Shown: one piece after another, positions 60,001-64,000 of the stretch
Numbering within the stretch: the first letter of the stretch is position 1
Layout: each line of letters opens with the position of its first letter
Origin: Lineus longissimus
Taxonomy: Eukaryota > Nemertea > Pilidiophora > Heteronemertea > Lineidae
Length of the DNA stretch: 64,000 bases
NCBI RefSeq assembly: GCF_910592395.1
Contig: NC_088310.1
Coordinates: 4,657,501-4,721,500 of the forward strand
Reading direction: 5' to 3'
The notes under the pieces: model-generated
Seen by the model: the letters and a program-made list of their open reading frames with translations, nothing else
Database searches by the model: none
What the model was told of the DNA's origin: nothing
Program-made: the position numbers and the translations under genes

Positions 60001-63000
60001 TGCCTGTGACATGTGTCAGCCATGTCTCTTTGATGAATCGGCAAAGTTATTTATGCTTTCCTTACTGCTTCAACAGAAGATAAAACAGGGCGCCCTTTGA
60101 GTCATCATAGAGATGACAGTAGGATACATGCTTTTTTGGGCCTGTGGGTCTTCAATGATAATCTCATGCTAACTTGCTTTGGGCATGACAATGATGGTGT
60201 TCTCAATTTGTCAGGTCGTAACTTTGCATCAAGGTTTTGGCATTAACTTAGCTCAAGTTATTGGTATTGGTGATGAGATTTCAATTTTTAGTTCTTCTTG
60301 GCTGAAATCATTCTGTGGAAAGGCAAAGTGTACGAATGTGGTTAAAAAGTATCTCGGTCAGACAGTAAGCGGCAGAGTATAAATCGATATTAATGTTAGG
60401 ATATCTATGCTTTTAAAATAGTATTTCTGCATGAAACGATCCACTTTTGAAGATTTTTTATTGTTTTTTATGTGTATTATTCATTTGACTGGTGTTTGTT
60501 TTTAAATCATAGGAACAACAGGACAATACGGTGAGAGATATGATATAACATCATCGGGAATTTAAAAATCATCGTCTTTCGTGTATATGACATTAACCCT
60601 TTGAGCTGGTCTGCGCAAAATTGTTTTTATCAGATACAATTTTCAGAAAACAGGTTGGGACTTAGTAGGTGGTGACAGTGTTACTGACCCTAGAACTGGT
60701 AAAAATTTACTAACCACCAGAAAAGAAACGCACCTTATGACTGTTTCTACTTAAGCCTTTTTTTCGCTTTGGTCACCAACGCAAATGAAAATATACTTGG
60801 CTGCAGTGAGTGTTTGGTATAAATTCAAATTACCTGCTGAATTACCAAGTGGATCTGAGTAGATTTTCTGCGCCTGCGACCGAAGGCTCTGGTAATCTCA
60901 GTCTGAACACTGGTGGTGGAGGTTGTGCTTCATATGCTGCAGTATTATCTAAAATGTATATACATGTATTCAGAAAGTGATAGGATTGTGTGTCCAACTG
61001 GCACACGTAATTAATTTGCTTCGAATAATGTTTTTCAATGAACTATGCTCATTGGGTTTACAATCTAGACACATGCTTGAATAAGCGCTTTCAGTTCTTC
61101 TTGAATGTTTGATAGCAATTTAAGCTTTGTATGCGTTAGAGTAGTTTCATTTGGTCAATCTTAAAGATTTTATTCAAACCAAAAAATGGGCATGAGAGGA
61201 GGCCCTTTGATACATGCAAAATAGCAATTGAGTTATGTTAGAATGTGGTATATTTCAAGTGATGTGGTGTTGGCAATATTGCTTTGCATGGCAAGTCAGT
61301 ATTGGGTGTTATTCATTGCAAGTTCTCACTTTGAAACCCCTCAGCCCTGTGAATTAGTGATTCCGAACTAAGATTCGTCCAGAACTGACCTCTGATATTA
61401 ATTATCACTGTATGTAGTTATATTCATTTATCATTCCTCTTTGAATTACCCTGGTATTGTTTTGTTAACATTGTTTTTCCATCCTCCTTTCACTGCATGT
61501 ATATTGAACATCCCTTTTGAATGTTTGTATGCAAAATGCTGAAGTTTACATATGTAGTTCAACTTTTACATTATATATGTAAATTAAATTTGATTGTACA
61601 TGTTTATACAGATCGCACAGCTGGGAATAAGCAAGTACTGTGACAACAAGGATTTCAACAAGGAGTTGTTTAGAGGGTACATGTATGAGTTTTATGGATG
61701 GGGAGCAAAAAAAAATTTTCGAAAAAGTTTTAGAATTGCAAAACTGTATGTTTGCTCAATTTTCTTAGGGTGCCCGTACTTCTTTGATTGTGAAAATGGT
61801 CATGTTTATTTACTTCCTCCGTCTCTATCTTCCAGGTAATCTTGTGCCAAAAGGATTCAAGGATGTATTGAACAAGAACGGCCCTAAGGCGTTTGCCAAG
61901 GCTGTTCGTGACCACAAGGGCCTCCTGTTGATGGATACCACCTTCAGAGACGCACATCAGTCCCTGCTTGCCACCCGCGTACGAACCAAAGATCTCATGA
62001 CGATATCGCCCTTTGTTGCCAACAGTTTCAGAAATTTGTACAGTGTGGAGAATTGGGGAGGTAAGAAGTAAGAAGAGGGGAATCCATACAAACAAAGGGT
62101 TGTCACTTGGGCACCGGGTAAAAAAACTGTGGTGAAAAAGTCTAGAAGCCTCTTCAATAAATGCATTACAAAGATCATATGAAAATAGGATTCGGGATCA
62201 ATTTTGAGAGATTTACTGCCCATAGAAAGTCAATTTTGTGTCTAATTAGGTTTCCAATTATATTGTTTTGTATTACTCTTAATTGTAAAATTAAAACATT
62301 CTATAATTTCAGGTGCTACATTTGATGTGGCCATGCGATTTTTACACGAGTGTCCATGGGAACGTCTCCGGGACCTTAGACAAAAAATACCCAACATCCC
62401 CTTCCAGATGTTACTCAGAGGCTCGAATACAGTTGGCTACACCAACTACCCAGATAATGTTGTCTTCAAGTAAGTTATGTAACCCTTTGTTACAAACATC
62501 ATTGAAAAATGGCAGCACTATGACTGCATTCTGTATAATGAGTTATCCTATAGCTGTCTGATCGAAAACGTTTGCAAAAGGAAGCAGTCGAAATTTAAGG
62601 ACGTACATATTACCAGATACCTTTCAAATGAACATACTTACATTTACATTTCAAATGGGTTGACCACTCTTTTCAGATTCTGTGACCTTGCCGTGAAATA
62701 TGGTATGGACGTGTTCAGAATCTTTGATTGTCTCAACTATATTCCAAACATCGTGATCGGTATGGAGGCAGCTGGACAGGCAGGTAGGTGCCTATAGATC
62801 CCGTCTTTTAATTGGAAACAGCGTTTACCTTCTAAATATGTTCTGATCAGCCCAAACTGTTATACTACATTACAGTAAAAAGAGGATATCACAAATAATT
62901 ATCATTTTCTCTTCACACATGGCTCCAACAAGTGTCACAGTCTTCACAAGGGTTATACTGCCCTCCACAGTAAACTAATAAGTAATTTCCCCTCTACTAG

Positions 63001-63955
63001 GTGGTGTTGTCGAGGCCTGCATCTCCTACTCTGGCGACGTCTCTAACCCAAACCTGACGAAATATACCTTGGACTATTACCTCGACCTGGCCACGGAGCT
63101 CGTCAAAGCGGGAACTCATGTTCTTTGCATTAAGGTGAGTTCCTGTAAATAACAGGGTGTTCAAAATTCACAAATGAAAGACCTTACGGTATAAGACAGC
63201 TGAAAAGAAACGAATGTCGCTCAGATGTTCTCGCTTGTCTTCTTTAGGATATGGCAGGTGTATTGAAACCCAGGGCAGCCACTATGCTGATCGGAGCATT
63301 GCGCGAGAAGTTCCCCGATATCCCCATCCATGTCCACACGCACGATACCGCCGGAGCTGGTGTCGCCGCCATGTTGGCCGCGGCTGAAGCTGGAGCAGAC
63401 GTCGTTGATGTCGCTGTCGATTCCATGTCCGGTATGACGTCGCAGCCAAGTATGGGTGCTATCGTTGCGGCACTGAAAGGCACTGAACTCGACACAGGTA
63501 TATAAAGCTACTTATTTCCAAATCACTGTGCCATAATTGTCATCGAATGGAAACTGTAGTAATCACCAAGGAAGTACTACTGAAGAAGAAGAGGACAAGT
63601 GATAGATCCTTTGTGTCCGTCTGCTCACTTTCTGTTCATGCAGCATCTCTAAAGCTACCCTGTCTACTTGGTAAATGACATAAAAGATGCCATCGTTTTG
63701 TTTTTCCCAGGTATTGACCTCCAGCATGTCTTTGACTACTCCGCTTACTGGGAGCAGACTCGCGGTCTCTACGCCCCGTTTGAATGCACCGCCACCATGA
63801 AGAGCGGTAACGCTGATGTTTATGAGAACGAGATCCCAGGCGGCCAGTATACAAACCTGCAGTTCCAGGCGTTCAGCTTGGGTCTTGCTGAACAGTTTCA
63901 AGAGGTGAAGAAGATGTACTCTGTGGCCAACCAGCTGTTGGGAGATTTAGTCAAG
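56889..63955 (+). CDS. PC: Pyruvate carboxylase (partial, N-terminal 927 residues over 13 exons)
   Basis: PC is a biotin enzyme of the mitochondrial matrix that makes oxaloacetate from pyruvate, bicarbonate and ATP. The window holds about 927 of roughly 1180 residues: a mitochondrial presequence, the biotin carboxylase domain with the ATP-grasp loop [14 protein letters not shown] (near 214-227) and [11 protein letters not shown] (near 344-354), a linker, and the carboxyltransferase domain with [11 protein letters not shown] (near 587), the lysine of CIKDMAG that is carbamylated in the family (Lys762), and metal-binding HTHD (near 792-795). The end of the carboxyltransferase and the biotin-carrier AMKM region lie past the right edge. 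All internal phases agree. Identity is certain. Confidence 0.97.
57266..57450 (+). CDS. PC: PC exon 2, biotin carboxylase N-terminal lobe
   Basis: Completes Gly and reads [20 protein letters not shown] then [20 protein letters not shown], ending NIAK at phase 0 before GTAAGT. It matches human [20 protein letters not shown]. Confidence 0.96.
57674..58103 (+). CDS. PC: PC exon 3, ATP-grasp entry
   Basis: Encodes [20 protein letters not shown] through MGDKVEAR and VVPGTPGP to the glycine-rich ATP loop [13 protein letters not shown], then [17 protein letters not shown], ending at phase 1 before GTAAGT. It is the largest PC exon in the window. Confidence 0.97.
58345..58615 (+). CDS. PC: PC exon 4, biotin carboxylase active site
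   Basis: Encodes [20 protein letters not shown], then [15 protein letters not shown] and [20 protein letters not shown] with [15 protein letters not shown]. The EVNxRLQVEH segment supplies catalytic and metal-binding residues in the family. Ends at phase 2. Confidence 0.97.
58745..58907 (+). CDS. PC: PC exon 5
   Basis: Completes Gly, then [20 protein letters not shown] and [20 protein letters not shown] to TGRIE, phase 0 before GTAGGT. The segment closes the biotin carboxylase core. Confidence 0.96.
59058..59240 (+). CDS. PC: PC exon 6, end of biotin carboxylase domain
   Basis: Sixty-one codons, [34 protein letters not shown] and [14 protein letters not shown], phase 0 to 0. SPxYDSLLVK and RGVKTN are conserved in biotin carboxylases. 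Confidence 0.96.
59449..59683 (+). CDS. PC: PC exon 7, biotin carboxylase to carboxyltransferase linker
   Basis: Encodes [31 protein letters not shown] and [20 protein letters not shown], then a Pro-rich linker ending VPF at phase 1 before GTAAGT. A 2.15-kb intron follows, the longest in this part of PC. Confidence 0.95.
59684..61835 (+). other. PC: Long PC linker intron (2.15 kb)
   Basis: Separates the biotin carboxylase and carboxyltransferase parts. It holds the 18-nt candidate microexon and an open frame from 61594 that starts after an acceptor-like TTTATACAG and reads [15 protein letters not shown]. That frame does not fit the phase of either neighbouring PC exon, and its donor is poor. 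Confidence 0.6.
60513..60530 (+). CDS. PC: Candidate 18-nt PC microexon
   Basis: Acceptor TTTTTAAATCATAG and donor GTGAGA bound 18 nt that would enter and leave at phase 1. Inclusion changes the linker from PVPF-S-NLVP to PVPF-RTTGQYG-NLVP without breaking the frame. The linker between the two catalytic domains tolerates length changes in the family. Short in-phase matches do arise by chance in a 2-kb intron. Confidence 0.3.
61836..62060 (+). CDS. PC: PC exon 8, start of carboxyltransferase domain
   Basis: Completes Ser from exon 7 and reads [20 protein letters not shown], then [20 protein letters not shown] with TRVRTKDL and YSVENWG, ending at phase 1. [10 protein letters not shown] is the carboxyltransferase signature; its first Asp is a metal ligand in the family. 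Confidence 0.96.
62313..62469 (+). CDS. PC: PC exon 9
   Basis: Completes Gly, then [20 protein letters not shown] and [20 protein letters not shown], ending with VVF plus AA at phase 2 before GTAAGT. [18 protein letters not shown] is conserved. Confidence 0.96.
62677..62783 (+). CDS. PC: PC exon 10
   Basis: Completes Lys, then [20 protein letters not shown] and [15 protein letters not shown], phase 1 before GTAGGT. Human PC has RVFDSLNYLPN here; the Ser-to-Cys change in FDCLN is mild. Confidence 0.95.
63001..63134 (+). CDS. PC: PC exon 11, ends at the carbamylated lysine
   Basis: Completes Gly, then [20 protein letters not shown] and [16 protein letters not shown], phase 0 before GTGAGT. 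The exon's last codon is the lysine of CIKDMAG, which is carbamylated to bind the active-site metal. Confidence 0.95.
63248..63497 (+). CDS. PC: PC exon 12, metal-binding HTHD
   Basis: Encodes [40 protein letters not shown] and [20 protein letters not shown], ending at phase 1 before GTATAT. The two His of HTH bind metal in the family. GC content is clearly higher than in the introns. Confidence 0.96.
63711..63955 (+). CDS. PC: PC exon 13, last in window
   Basis: Completes Gly, then [40 protein letters not shown] and [18 protein letters not shown], ending DLVK at phase 0 before GTGAGG. The coding sequence continues beyond 64000. Confidence 0.95.
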
Positions 63956-64000
63956 GTGAGGCATGGCAGGCATTATGATGAGACTGTGGTTGAAAGTTTC

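Noticed and set aside
61594-61839. Open frame with acceptor-like start before PC exon 8
   Set aside because: The peptide [15 protein letters not shown] does not match PC, its phase fits neither exon 7 nor exon 8, and the donor is poor.
1-64000. CRISPR array, bacterial operons, riboswitches or intact tRNA/rRNA genes
   Set aside because: Spliced genes and genome style are eukaryotic. The only regular array is the 68-bp minisatellite, which has no unique spacers. No full tRNA or rRNA was recognised.

Overview
This is invertebrate nuclear DNA with about 40% GC, long introns, GT/AG splice sites and many interspersed repeats. Three protein-coding genes could be assembled exon by exon, with matching reading phase at every junction: Numb (+, coding exons 12791-48590), CCS, the copper chaperone for superoxide dismutase (-, 52958-55224), and pyruvate carboxylase PC (+, 56889-63955, running off the right edge). 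Numb resembles the fly protein in many positions yet has lineage features of its own, so a non-vertebrate bilaterian, possibly a marine lophotrochozoan or similar animal, is likely. I cannot name the species.

Layout. 1-2500: a possible promoter near 300, small inverted-repeat elements and microsatellites. 2621-6692: a 4-kb minisatellite of about 60 units of 68 bp. 6693-12790: no recognisable gene. 12791-52130: Numb, with three candidate first exons, one cassette exon, a PTB domain over several exons, a tandemly duplicated PTB exon, a disordered tail with endocytic DPF/NPF motifs, and a long 3'UTR. 52880-55224: CCS, tail to tail with Numb. 55225-56854: the CCS-PC divergent intergenic region, holding a 112-bp transposon-like element. 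56855-64000: PC from its mitochondrial presequence through the biotin carboxylase domain and most of the carboxyltransferase domain.

The most interesting signal is in Numb. Two 141-nt exons (39668-39808 and 39856-39996) encode the same PTB segment. Their first 43 residues are identical although about 28 silent differences separate them, and only the last four residues differ (IRET or LKES). The spacer is 47 nt, probably too short to be removed as an intron, so the exons should be used one at a time. With three same-phase first exons and a 48-nt cassette exon, the locus could make many Numb isoforms that vary in membrane-targeting N-terminus and PTB domain. CCS keeps its copper-transfer cysteines but has lost the metal site of its SOD-like domain. 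The genes have no common pathway; the Numb-CCS-PC linkage looks like inherited ancestral synteny.
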